Assembly (NCBI GenBank): GCA_036005845.1 | Contig: DASYQD010000107.1 | Location: 1-41,980, forward strand | From: DASYQD01 sp036005845 | GTDB taxonomy: Bacteria; Acidobacteriota; Thermoanaerobaculia; Multivoradales; JAIOJS01 | DNA length: 41,980 nt | Reading direction: 5' to 3' | In this document: positions 22,994 to 31,096 of the stretch, one piece after another | How positions within the stretch are numbered: the stretch's first letter is position 1 | How the letters are laid out: the number at the start of each line of letters is the position of its first letter | Program-made: the position numbers and the translations under genes | Notes under the pieces: model-generated | Told to the model about the DNA's origin: nothing | The model's input: the letters and a program-made list of their open reading frames with translations, nothing else | The model's database searches: none

Positions 22994-24613
22994 ATGGTGA
23001 CTCGCGACGAAAGCATCGCCGACCGCGTCGCCCGCGCCGCGCAGGAGAGCGAGCAGGCGCAGGCGCTTGCCGCCCGCTACGGCCTCGAATACGTCGACGT
23101 GGCGCACTTCCGCATCGACAACGACCTGCTGCGCTCGATCCCCTTCGACTTGATGCTGCGCTACCACTTCATCCCCGAGGGGCGCCACGACGGCCGCCTC
23201 GCGGTGGTGCTCGCCGACCCCACCGACGTCGTCAAGCTCGACGAGCTCGAGATGCTGCTCGGCGAGACGGTGGAGCCCAAGGTCGGCGCCCGCTCGGCGA
23301 TCGAGGAGATCCTGCAGAAGTCCGAGAGCGTGCAGCGCGTCCTCGACGAGGCGAGCGAGGACTTTCGCATGCAGCTCGTGCAGGAGGACGAGCAGGGCGA
23401 GGAGGTGCTCTCCCTCGACAAGCTGACGGCCGACCAGAGCCCGATCATCAAGCTCGTCGACACCACCATCTTCAACGCCATCCAGCGGCGCGCCTCCGAC
23501 ATCCACATCGAGACCCGCGACACCGAGGTGATCGTCAAGTACCGCATCGACGGCGTCCTCTACCAGGCGATGGAGCCGATCGACAAGCGCCACCACCAGA
23601 CGATCATCAGCCGCTTGAAGGTGATGTCCGAGCTCGACATCGCCGAGAAGCGGGTGCCGCAGGACGGCCGGTTCAAGCTGCGGCTGACGCAGCGCACCAT
23701 CGACTTCCGCGTCTCCATCCTGCCCACCGTCCACGGCGAGGACTGCGTCATCCGCATCCTCGACAAGGAGTCGATGAGCAAGGACTTCAAGAACCTCAAG
23801 CTCGACATCCTGGGCTTCGACGACGAGACCATGCGCAAGCTGCGCAAGTTCATCCGCGAGCCCTACGGCATGGTGCTGGTCACCGGTCCCACCGGTTCGG
23901 GCAAGACGACCAGCCTCTACGCCTGTCTCTCCGAGATCCAGTCGTCGGAAGACAAGATCGTCACCATCGAGGACCCGGTCGAGTACCAGCTCCGCGGCAT
24001 CACGCAGATCCCGGTCAACGAGAAGAAGGGGCTCACCTTCGCGCGCGGCCTGCGCTCGATCCTGCGCCACGATCCGGACAAGGTGATGGTGGGCGAGATC
24101 CGCGACGAGGAGACGGCGCAGATCGCCATCCAGTCGGCGCTGACCGGCCACCTGGTGTTCACCACCGTGCACGCCAACAACGTCGTCGACGTGCTCGGCC
24201 GCTTCCTCAACATGAAGGTCGACCTCTACAACTTCGTCTCGGCCTTGAACTGCGTGCTAGCTCAACGTCTGGTGCGCAAGATCTGCCCGCACTGCAAGCG
24301 GGCGGTGAAGGCATCGCGGCAGCTGCTCGACGACAGCGGCCTCGACGCGGCGACCTACGGCGACCAGACCTTCTACGAGGGCGCCGGCTGCATCGAGTGC
24401 GACGGCACCGGCTTCCACGGCCGGCTCGCCGTCTCCGAGCTTCTCGACCTCTCCGACACCATCCGCGAGCTGATCCTGGCGCGCCGACCCGGCTCGGAGA
24501 TCAAGCGCGTCGCCAAGGAAGAGGGCATGGTCTTCCTCCGCGAGTCGGCGCTGCAGAAGGTGTTCGAAGGCGTCACCACGCTGCGCGAGATCAACAAGGT
24601 CACCTTCGTCTGA
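22994..24613 (+). CDS. gspE: Type II secretion/type IV pilus assembly ATPase GspE/PilB
   Basis: A 539-residue hexameric ATPase that powers pseudopilus extension. The N-terminal MshEN/N1E-like part (AARYGLEYVDVAHFRID, IPFDLMLRYHFIP) leads to RRASDIHIE and KYRIDGVLYQ. The Walker A motif is G298-PTGSGKT305; the Asp box is TIEDPVEYQL, the Walker B is VMVGEIRDEETAQIA, and the His box is LTGHLVFTTVHANN. The zinc site C431-x2-C434 ... C466-x2-C469 (CPHC, CIEC) is characteristic of extension ATPases and not of PilT retraction ATPases. Chosen start ATG 22994 (MVTRDESIADR); an upstream open frame includes repeat-coded residues. Acts at the cytoplasmic face with GspF and the PilM/GspL-like protein. Confidence 0.96.
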   Translation: MVTRDESIADRVARAAQESEQAQALAARYGLEYVDVAHFRIDNDLLRSIPFDLMLRYHFIPEGRHDGRLAVVLADPTDVVKLDELEMLLGETVEPKVGARSAIEEILQKSESVQRVLDEASEDFRMQLVQEDEQGEEVLSLDKLTADQSPIIKLVDTTIFNAIQRRASDIHIETRDTEVIVKYRIDGVLYQAMEPIDKRHHQTIISRLKVMSELDIAEKRVPQDGRFKLRLTQRTIDFRVSILPTVHGEDCVIRILDKESMSKDFKNLKLDILGFDDETMRKLRKFIREPYGMVLVTGPTGSGKTTSLYACLSEIQSSEDKIVTIEDPVEYQLRGITQIPVNEKKGLTFARGLRSILRHDPDKVMVGEIRDEETAQIAIQSALTGHLVFTTVHANNVVDVLGRFLNMKVDLYNFVSALNCVLAQRLVRKICPHCKRAVKASRQLLDDSGLDAATYGDQTFYEGAGCIECDGTGFHGRLAVSELLDLSDTIRELILARRPGSEIKRVAKEEGMVFLRESALQKVFEGVTTLREINKVTFV

Positions 24614-24636
24614 CGGCCGCGCGGGAGCGACACTCG

Positions 24637-25650
24637 ATGGCTGCACCCTTGGCCACTCTCGGCAAGCGTCTCCTCGGCATGGGTGCCGTGCCGGCGCCGC
24701 CGCACGTCTTCGCGCTCGATGCGACGACCTTGCGCTACGGCCGCTTCGTGCAGGCCAGTGGTGCTTGGGAGCTGCGCGAGCTGCGCCGCACCGAGCTGCC
24801 GGCGGAGAGCTTCCAGCCCGGGCTCCTCGGCGGGCCGCTGCGCGAGCCGGCGCTCTTCGGCGAGAAGATCGTGCAGCTCCTCGCCGGCGTCTCGACGCCG
24901 GTGCGCGAGGCGTCGCTGGTGCTGCCCGACGCCTGGCTGCGCCTCACCTTCGTCGAGAGCGGCGAGCTGCCGCGCGCCGCCGAGGCCCGCGACGAGATCG
25001 TGCGCTGGAAGGTGAAGCGGCTGCTGCCCTTCCGCGTCGAGGACCTGCGCCTGGCGACGACCGAGGTGGCGCCGCTGCCGCAGCAGAACGAGCCCAAGCG
25101 GCTGCTCGTCGCCTACGGGCTCGAGGCGCTGCTGGCGCAGCTCGAGGAGGCGTTCTCCAAGGCCGGCGTCTGGCTCGGCCGCATCACCAGCGAGAGCCTG
25201 GCGCTGCTGCCGGCCATCGGCGAGGCGCTCGCCGAGGCGCCGCTCGGCGCGCTTGCCGTGGTCCGCGACGGTGGCTACACTCTGCTCTTCACGCGGCGAG
25301 GCGAGCCGGTCCTCTACCGGTTCAAGTCCCTCGACGAAATCCCCACGGCAGCGACCCCCCGTTCCGGAGCCTCGCATCCGGGAGCTTTTTCAACAGTGGA
25401 GCGCGACCTGCGGTTGACCCGCGCCTTCGTCGCCGAGCAGCTGCCCGACCTCGCCATCGGCCGCGTCGTCGTCGCCACCGGCGACGGCAACCGCGACGAG
25501 ACGCGGTCGTGGCAGGAGTGGCTGGCGTCCGGCCTCGGCCGCGCCGGCGAGCCGCTCGAAGCACTGCGCCTGCCGCTCGCCTCCGCCGAGCGCGTCGGCT
25601 GGATGGAAGTGGCGCCGATGCTGGGAGCGGCACGCGAGGAGGTTCGGTGA
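24637..25650 (+). CDS. pilM: PilM/GspL-like cytoplasmic assembly protein
   Basis: A 337-residue protein with an actin-like (RNase H fold) pattern: HVFALDATTLRYGRF at 23-37 in place of the usual LDIGSSSVK loop, then VREASLVLPDAWLRL, ARDEIVRWKVKRLLPF (the PilM stretch linking to PilN), ALLPAIGEAL and GALAVVRDGGYTLLFTRRG. It likely links the ATPase to PilN at the inner membrane. The nucleotide loop is degenerate, which is common in GspL-like forms. A Ser/Thr/Pro-rich loop at about 230-250 (coded 25325-25400) is not conserved. GGGAG at 24623 sets the ATG at 24637. The next gene starts 16 nt after the stop. Confidence 0.85.
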   Translation: MAAPLATLGKRLLGMGAVPAPPHVFALDATTLRYGRFVQASGAWELRELRRTELPAESFQPGLLGGPLREPALFGEKIVQLLAGVSTPVREASLVLPDAWLRLTFVESGELPRAAEARDEIVRWKVKRLLPFRVEDLRLATTEVAPLPQQNEPKRLLVAYGLEALLAQLEEAFSKAGVWLGRITSESLALLPAIGEALAEAPLGALAVVRDGGYTLLFTRRGEPVLYRFKSLDEIPTAATPRSGASHPGAFSTVERDLRLTRAFVAEQLPDLAIGRVVVATGDGNRDETRSWQEWLASGLGRAGEPLEALRLPLASAERVGWMEVAPMLGAAREEVR

Positions 25651-25666
25651 ACGAGCTGGAGGTGCG

Positions 25667-26404
25667 TTGAGCGAGGCGGCTGTCAATCTCGCCTCCCGGC
25701 CGTTCGCCAACACCCGCCCGCTGCGGCGGGTGGCGCTGCTGCTGTGGGTCGTCGGCGCCGTGCTGGCGGCCGCGGCCGGGTGGCTCTACTGGCACTCGTT
25801 CTTCGGCATCGAAGGCGGCCGCGAGAAGATCGCCGCCGTCGACCGCTCGCTCGAGGCCGAGCGCCGCCGCCTCGCCGCCGCCGAGCAGGCGCTCGCCGGC
25901 ATGGACCTGCGGAGCCAGAACGTCGAGGCGGCGTACCTGGAAGCGCGCCTGCGCGAGCGCACCTTTCCGTGGAGCGCCCTCTTCGAGCACCTGGCGCAGG
26001 TGCTGCCGCGCCACGTGCGGCTGGTGAGCCTGGCGCCGCAGGCGGGCGATCCCCGCGCCTCGCGGCGGGCGCAGAGCCTGCTGCGCAGCCGCCGCCCGGG
26101 CTCGATGGCGGCGAGCGGCCGCGTCTACCTGCAGATGTCCGGCGTCGCCGCCGACGACGAGGCGCTCACCAACCTGCTCGACCGCCTGTTCGCCAGCCAG
26201 TGGTTCGCCAACCCGTCGCTGCCCAACGAACGGAACGAGAACGGGCAGCTCGCCTTCTCGCTCGGCGTCTCCTACCTGCCCGGCGGGCGCGGGAGCCTCG
26301 CCGTCGCCGAGCTGCCGCCGCCGAGCGAGGAGCCCGCCCCCCGGGCGGCGCCGCCGCCGGCACCGCGGCCTTCGGCGTCGCCGCGCGCGGGAGACGAGCT
26401 GTGA
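25667..26404 (+). CDS. pilN: PilN-like inner-membrane assembly protein
   Basis: A 245-residue bitopic protein. The N-terminal VNLASRPFANTRPLRRV is the classic PilN peptide that binds the PilM groove; then one membrane helix (VALLLWVVGAVLAAAAGWLY), a coiled coil rich in Glu, Arg and Ala (about 48-90), and a ferredoxin-like periplasmic domain (WSALFEHLAQVLPRHVRLVS, VYLQMSGVAADDEAL). The C-terminus is Pro/Ala-rich. Start is TTG at 25667 with GGAGG at 25658-25662 close ahead (4 nt). The stop overlaps the pilO start in a GTGA junction. Confidence 0.85.
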   Translation: MSEAAVNLASRPFANTRPLRRVALLLWVVGAVLAAAAGWLYWHSFFGIEGGREKIAAVDRSLEAERRRLAAAEQALAGMDLRSQNVEAAYLEARLRERTFPWSALFEHLAQVLPRHVRLVSLAPQAGDPRASRRAQSLLRSRRPGSMAASGRVYLQMSGVAADDEALTNLLDRLFASQWFANPSLPNERNENGQLAFSLGVSYLPGGRGSLAVAELPPPSEEPAPRAAPPPAPRPSASPRAGDEL

Positions 26405-27009
26405 GCCGTGGCTTCGCCCTCTGGTGGGAGCGCCGCTGGGTGTGGCTGCCGGCGGCGATCTTCGTCGCCCTCGGCATCGGCCTCCTCGCCGGCTACCAGC
26501 TGGCGGTCGCCGGCCGCCTCGGTCTCCAGGCCGGGGCGCTGGACTCGCGCAAGAAGGAGCTCGACGAGACCTCCGCCAGGCGCCGCGAGACCGAGGCGCT
26601 GGTGCAGCGCGCGCGCACGACGCGCGCCGCGATCGACGAGCTCTACGACAAGCGGCTGGGCAGCGAGGCGGCGCGGCTGACTGCCGTGATGCTGGAGGTC
26701 AAGCACCTGGCCCGGCAGGCGGGCCTCTACGGCATCGAGGCGATCAACTACGGCGACGAGGAGGTGCGCGAGCTGCCGCTGATCAAGAAGTCGATCACCT
26801 TCAGCGCCGCCGGCAGCTACGCGCAACTGCGCGCCTTCATCAACCTGCTCGAGCTGTCGCCGTCGTTCATGAGCCTCGACGAGATCCGCGTCCAAGGCGG
26901 CGACCCCGGCGGCCGGTTGCGCCTGCAGGTACGCCTGTCGACGATGTTCCTCGACCCGGAAGCCGGGCGCGAGCCGCGGCCGTTGCCGACGGCCGGAGGC
27001 AAGGCGTGA
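26401..27009 (+). CDS. pilO: PilO-like inner-membrane assembly protein
   Basis: A 202-residue bitopic protein: a short cytoplasmic start, one membrane helix (WLPAAIFVALGIGLLAGYQL), a coiled coil (about 45-85), then a periplasmic ferredoxin-like domain with KKSITFSAAGSYAQLRAFIN and LSPSFMSLDEIRV, the usual PilO pattern. It should pair with PilN in the inner-membrane ring. Start GTG overlaps the pilN stop, and its own stop overlaps the next GTG, so three genes are chained by GTGA overlaps. Confidence 0.87.
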   Translation: MSRGFALWWERRWVWLPAAIFVALGIGLLAGYQLAVAGRLGLQAGALDSRKKELDETSARRRETEALVQRARTTRAAIDELYDKRLGSEAARLTAVMLEVKHLARQAGLYGIEAINYGDEEVRELPLIKKSITFSAAGSYAQLRAFINLLELSPSFMSLDEIRVQGGDPGGRLRLQVRLSTMFLDPEAGREPRPLPTAGGKA

Positions 27010-27578
27010 CGCTGGGCAGCCGCGAGAAGCGGCTGCTGCTCGGTCTCGCCGGCGTGTTGGCGCTCGGTCTCGCGGTGCGCGCCAGCAACCGCAGCGGCGG
27101 CGACGTGGAGCCGCCGGGGAAGGTGGTGGCCACCTCGTCGGCGCCTGCCGCGGCGAGCGGGCCCGCGGTGCGCGAGGTCGTCGGCCTCGACCTCGCCGCG
27201 TTGCGGCCGCGCGAGAACCGCTACGCCGTGGGCCGCGATCCGTTCAACTTCGAGCCCGACCCGACGCCGCCGCCGCCCCCGCCGCCGCCGCCACCGCCGC
27301 CACCCACGCCGACGCCCTACGTGACGCCGACGCCGCCACCACCGCCGCCGCCGCCGTCGACCGACCACCTCAAGTACCTGGGCAGCTTCGGGCCGCCGCA
27401 GGCGCGCATCGCGGCGATCCTCTCCAACGGCGAGATCTACAACGTGCGCGAGGGGGCGGTGCTGGAAGGCAAGTTCATCGTGCAGGAGATCGGCTTCGAG
27501 TCGGTAGCCATCGCCTTCGTGGGCCGCCCCGACGTGCCGCCGAAACGGATCGCGGCGGGAGGCGGTGGAGGTCCGTAA
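27006..27578 (+). CDS. PilP/GspC-like protein with long polyproline linker
   Basis: A 190-residue protein: basic N-terminus, one membrane helix or signal anchor (LLLGLAGVLALGLAV), a flexible Ala/Ser part, then NRYAVGRDPFNFEPDP, a proline tract with 13 consecutive Pro (88-100) and 8 more (110-117), and a C-terminal beta domain (LKYLGSFGPPQARIAAIL, GEIYNVREGAVLEGKFIVQEI) like the homology region of PilP/GspC proteins that touch the secretin N-domains. The tract probably spans the periplasm. No lipobox is seen, so GspC-like topology fits better than lipoprotein PilP. GTG start overlaps the pilO stop. Confidence 0.75.
   Translation: MTLGSREKRLLLGLAGVLALGLAVRASNRSGGDVEPPGKVVATSSAPAAASGPAVREVVGLDLAALRPRENRYAVGRDPFNFEPDPTPPPPPPPPPPPPPTPTPYVTPTPPPPPPPPSTDHLKYLGSFGPPQARIAAILSNGEIYNVREGAVLEGKFIVQEIGFESVAIAFVGRPDVPPKRIAAGGGGGP
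27261..27356 (+). repeat. CCG-rich low-complexity tract coding polyproline
   Basis: Imperfect CCG repeats code 13 prolines (27267-27305), a Thr/Pro spacer, then 8 prolines (27333-27356). Such tracts can change length by slippage and need EF-P for smooth translation. Confidence 0.8.
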
Positions 27579-27601
27579 GCATGCTGGAGGGGACGACGAC
27601 G

Positions 27602-30184
27602 ATGCGACGCTTGGCTCTGTTTAGCCGGATGCTCCTGCTTCTCCCGCTGCTGCTCGCCCTGGCCGGCTGCAGCTTCGCCGAGTACCGCCGCGCCCAGCTC
27701 GCCGAGCAGAAAGAGGACTGGGACCAGGCGGTCATCTTCTACCTGCAGCTGGTGCAGAAGCAGCCCGACGACCTCACCTACCGGGCGGCGCTGCTGCGGG
27801 CCAAGATCAAGGCCTCGCAGGCGCACTTCGAGGCCGGCAAGAAGTTCGCCGAGGCGGGCAGCCCCGAGCGCGCGATGTTCGAGTACCGCCAGGCGGTCGA
27901 GCTCGACTCCACCAACCAGTACGCCGCCACCGAGCTCGAGAAGGTGCGCCAGGCGATCGCCATGAAGCAGCGCCAGCAGGGCGACCTGCGCACCATCGAG
28001 GAGATGAAGAAGGAGGCGCAGGAGCGCAGCAAGCCGCCGATGCTCGAGCCGCGCAGCAAGACGCCGATCTCGCTCGAGTTCCCCAACCCGGTGTCGATCA
28101 AGGACATCTACCGCGCGCTGGGCAAGGCGTTCGGCATCAACATCCTCTTCGACCCCAACCTGAAGGACCAGGAGATCGCCATCGAGCTCAAGGACGTCAC
28201 CGCCCAGGACGCCCTCGAGATCCTGATGCGCGCGGCGCAGCACTTCTACAAGGTGCTCGACAGCCACACCATCCTCATCGCCGCCGACACGCCGCAGAAC
28301 CGCCGCGCCTACGAGGACCTCGTCATCCAGACGTTCTTCTTGAGCAACTCGGACGTCAAGGACGTGATGACGATGCTGCGCACGCTCGTCGACGCCAAGA
28401 AGCTGGCGGCCAACGAGCGGCTGAACGCCATCATCCTGCGCGACTCGATCGACCGCGTGAAGGTGGCCGAGCGGCTGATCGAGACCAACGACAAGGCGCG
28501 CGCCGAGGTGGTGGTCGACGTCGAGCTCTTGCAGATCAACTCGCGCAAGGTGCGCGACATGGGCACCGCGCTCTCCGGCTACACCATCAGCCAGGGCTTC
28601 GCGCCCGGGGTCAGCATCGGCGACAACGCCGCCAGCGGCTCCTCGAGCGCGCGGCTCAGCTTCGACGACCTGCGCAACCTGAACCGCAACAGCTGGACGC
28701 TCACCATCCCCAGCTTCATCTACAACTTCGTCAAGAACAACAGCGACGCGCAGGTGCTGGCGCGGCCGCAGCTGCGCATCAGCGAAGGGGAGAAGGCGGC
28801 GCTCATCATCGGCGACAAGGTGCCGATCCCGACCACCACCTTCAACACCCAGAACGCCGGCGTCGGCGGCACCATCATCCCCATCACCTCGTTCCAGTAC
28901 CAGGACGTCGGCATCAAGATCAACATCGAGCCGCGCGTGCACCACAACCTCGAGGTGACGCTGAAGCTCCACGTCGAGGTGTCGCAGCTCAACGGCAAGG
29001 TGACGCTCTCCGGCCAGGACCAGCCCATCATCGGCACCCGCCAGGTCGACACCGTCATCCGCTTGAAGGACGGCGAAACCAACTTCCTCGCCGGCCTGCT
29101 GCGCACCGACGAGACCTCGGGCAGCGAGGGCGTGCCGGGGCTGTCGGAGATCCCCATCATCGGCCGCCTCTTCTCGCGCGAGAGCCGCGACGCGCAGCGC
29201 ACCGACGTGGTGCTGACGATGACGCCGCACATCATCCGCCGCTCCGACATCGGCGAGGCCGACCTCGAGCCGATCTGGGTGGGCACCGAGCAGAACATCA
29301 CCTTCCGCGCCAACTCGCCGCGCGTCGAGTCGGAGGTCGAGGGCGGGCCGTTCGACGAGGGCGCCGCCGCCGCCGACCGCGTGCGCGAGCTGATCCGCCA
29401 GCGCGTGCAGGAGCTGCCGCCGGGGCTCGAGGAGGGCGTCGAAGGCGAGGCGGCCCCCGACGAGCCGCAGAAGGAGGAGAAGCCGCAGGGGATCGACCTC
29501 GTGCCGCCGCCCTTCCCCAACGAGACGCCGCCGCCGCCCGACCTCGAGCAGCCCGAGGAGGAGGAGCCGCCGCCGGGGTCGGCAGCGCTGCCGTCGAGCG
29601 GCGGTGAGGCGCTGGCTGCTTCGGCCGGCACCGCCACGACCGCGGCGAGGACGAACGAAGTGAGCTCGGCGAGCGGCGTGACGCTGGCGGCGGCGGCGCC
29701 CGCGCGCGCGGCCGCCAAGGTGAAGCTGCGGCTGGTGCCCGGCGCGCTCGGCGTCACCACCGGCGACACCTTCGAGCTGCGCATCGACGCCGACGCCAAG
29801 GTGCCGCTGTCGCACCTGCCGCTGGTCGTCGCCTACAACGCGCAGGTGATCGAGCCCGTGTCGTGGGTGCGCGGGCCGCTGCTCGGCGGCGACGGCGAGG
29901 CCGAGCTGCTGGGCGCGATCAGCGCGCCGGGGCAGCTGCTCCTCGGCGCCAGCCGGCTCGGCGACCGCCCGGGCGTCACCGGCACCGGCACCGTGGCGGT
30001 GATCACCTTCCAGGCCAAGCGCGAGGGCACGGCGACGGTGCGCCTGGCGCGCCCGAAGGCGCTGGGCCCCGCTCTCGAGGACCTGCAGCCGGTGACGACG
30101 ACCACCGCCAAGGTGCAGGTGGCGCCCGCCGAAGCGGGCGCCGACGCGCACGCGCCGGCGGCGCAAGAGGGGCCTCATGCATAA
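27602..30184 (+). CDS. gspD: Secretin (GspD/PilQ family) lipoprotein with TPR and cohesin-like domains
   Basis: An outer-membrane channel subunit of 860 residues from ATG 27602. Lipoprotein signal MRRLALFSRMLLLLPLLLALAGC; TPR-like helices to about 130; N0 domain from about 155 (PISLEFPNPVSIKDIYRALG); N1-like repeats (TQTFFLSNSDVKDVMTML-type, seen as IQTFFLSNSDVKDVM); secretin domain about 300-560 with VPIPTTTFNTQ, GGTIIPITSFQYQDVG, IKINIEPRVHHN and GLLRTDETSGSEGVPGL; an acidic/Pro linker; and from about 704 a cohesin-like beta domain (LRLVPGALGVTTGDTFELRI to VAVITFQAKREGTATVRL). Two starts compete: ATG 27581 and ATG 27602, each with a GGAGG nine nucleotides ahead; 27602 gives the cleaner lipoprotein signal. 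Pseudopilin genes follow with an 8-nt overlap. Confidence 0.93.
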   Translation: MRRLALFSRMLLLLPLLLALAGCSFAEYRRAQLAEQKEDWDQAVIFYLQLVQKQPDDLTYRAALLRAKIKASQAHFEAGKKFAEAGSPERAMFEYRQAVELDSTNQYAATELEKVRQAIAMKQRQQGDLRTIEEMKKEAQERSKPPMLEPRSKTPISLEFPNPVSIKDIYRALGKAFGINILFDPNLKDQEIAIELKDVTAQDALEILMRAAQHFYKVLDSHTILIAADTPQNRRAYEDLVIQTFFLSNSDVKDVMTMLRTLVDAKKLAANERLNAIILRDSIDRVKVAERLIETNDKARAEVVVDVELLQINSRKVRDMGTALSGYTISQGFAPGVSIGDNAASGSSSARLSFDDLRNLNRNSWTLTIPSFIYNFVKNNSDAQVLARPQLRISEGEKAALIIGDKVPIPTTTFNTQNAGVGGTIIPITSFQYQDVGIKINIEPRVHHNLEVTLKLHVEVSQLNGKVTLSGQDQPIIGTRQVDTVIRLKDGETNFLAGLLRTDETSGSEGVPGLSEIPIIGRLFSRESRDAQRTDVVLTMTPHIIRRSDIGEADLEPIWVGTEQNITFRANSPRVESEVEGGPFDEGAAAADRVRELIRQRVQELPPGLEEGVEGEAAPDEPQKEEKPQGIDLVPPPFPNETPPPPDLEQPEEEEPPPGSAALPSSGGEALAASAGTATTAARTNEVSSASGVTLAAAAPARAAAKVKLRLVPGALGVTTGDTFELRIDADAKVPLSHLPLVVAYNAQVIEPVSWVRGPLLGGDGEAELLGAISAPGQLLLGASRLGDRPGVTGTGTVAVITFQAKREGTATVRLARPKALGPALEDLQPVTTTTAKVQVAPAEAGADAHAPAAQEGPHA

Positions 30185-30662
30185 CGCCGATCCGCAGCGT
30201 CGGAGACGAGCCGCCGAAACCGGCTTCACGCTGGTGGAGATGGTCGTCACCTGCGCCGTCATGCTCATCCTCGCCAGCGTCGTGCTGCCGACGGCGCGCG
30301 TCACCGAGCGGCGGATGAAGGAGACCGAGCTCAAGTCGGCGCTGCGCGAGATGCGCTACGCCATCGACGACTACAAGCGCTACAGCGACGCCGGCATGAT
30401 CCCCGTCGACTTGGGCACCGACGGCTACCCCAAGGAGCTCGACACGCTGGTCGACGGCGTCGACATCGTCGGCCAGGTCGACAAGAAGGCCAAGTTCCTG
30501 CGCCGCATCCCCATCGACCCGATGACCGGCAAGGCGGAGTGGGGCCTGCGCAGCTACCAGGACGACGCGGACAGCGCGAGCTGGGGCGGCGAAGACGTTT
30601 ACGACGTCTACTCGCTCTCCGGCGGCACCAGCATCGACGGCACGCCCTACACTAAATGGTAA
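30177..30662 (+). CDS. Type II secretion pseudopilin (GspG-like), first
   Basis: A 161-residue pseudopilin. The prepilin leader ends at G16, then F-T-L-V-E21 (E at +5) and a hydrophobic helix (MVVTCAVMLILASVVLP). The globular part has IPIDPMTGKAEWGLRSY and the GspG-like end DVYSLSGGTSIDGTPYTKW. The basic leader (RRRRA) is normal for prepilin peptidase substrates, although no peptidase gene is here. The start overlaps the secretin stop by 8 nt; the last codon and stop (TGG TAA) contain the next start ATG. Confidence 0.92.
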   Translation: MHNADPQRRRRAAETGFTLVEMVVTCAVMLILASVVLPTARVTERRMKETELKSALREMRYAIDDYKRYSDAGMIPVDLGTDGYPKELDTLVDGVDIVGQVDKKAKFLRRIPIDPMTGKAEWGLRSYQDDADSASWGGEDVYDVYSLSGGTSIDGTPYTKW

Positions 30663-31096
30663 TCGCGATAAAAACCTTTCGACAGCGGCGGCGCTCGCAG
30701 CAAGGATTTACCTTGCTCGAGCTCATCATCGTCGTCGCCATCATCGGCATCCTCGCCACCATCGCCATGCCGAAGCTGATGCACACGCCGGACAAGGCGA
30801 AGGAGGCGGTGCTGCGCACCGACCTGCGCACCTTCCGCGACGTCATCGACCAGTACTACGCCGACAAGGGCAAGTACCCGGAGTCGCTCGACGTGCTGGT
30901 CGAGGACGACTACATGCGCGCCCTCCCCGTCGACCCGATGACGAAGAGCGCCGACACCTGGGTGACGGTGATGGAGGAGCCCAAGGCCGACGCGGCGCCG
31001 CCGGAGGGCGACGAGGACGCCAAGCCCGGCATCATGGACGTGCACTCCGGCTCCGACGCCGTCGGCTCCAACGGCACGCCGTACAGCGAATGGTAA
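30656..31096 (+). CDS. gspG: Type II secretion major pseudopilin GspG-like, second
   Basis: A 146-residue pseudopilin with leader ending at G17, then F-T-L-L-E22 and the textbook helix LIIVVAIIGILATIAMP. The globular domain includes RTDLRTFRDVIDQYYADKGKYPESL, LPVDPMT and the GspG-type end DVHSGSDAVGSNGTPYSEW. Of the three it is closest to a canonical major pseudopilin. It shares the GTPY(T/S)xW end and the ATGGTAA junction with the gene before it, which suggests tandem duplication. Confidence 0.93.
   Translation: MVIAIKTFRQRRRSQQGFTLLELIIVVAIIGILATIAMPKLMHTPDKAKEAVLRTDLRTFRDVIDQYYADKGKYPESLDVLVEDDYMRALPVDPMTKSADTWVTVMEEPKADAAPPEGDEDAKPGIMDVHSGSDAVGSNGTPYSEW

Noticed and set aside
25647..25670. 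Seven-codon mini-ORF (GTG ... TGA) between pilM and pilN
   Set aside because: It overlaps both neighbours and could help coupling, but nothing supports a real peptide.
27437..30334. 965-codon minus-strand frame opposite the secretin
   Set aside because: Antisense shadow of a clear secretin gene.
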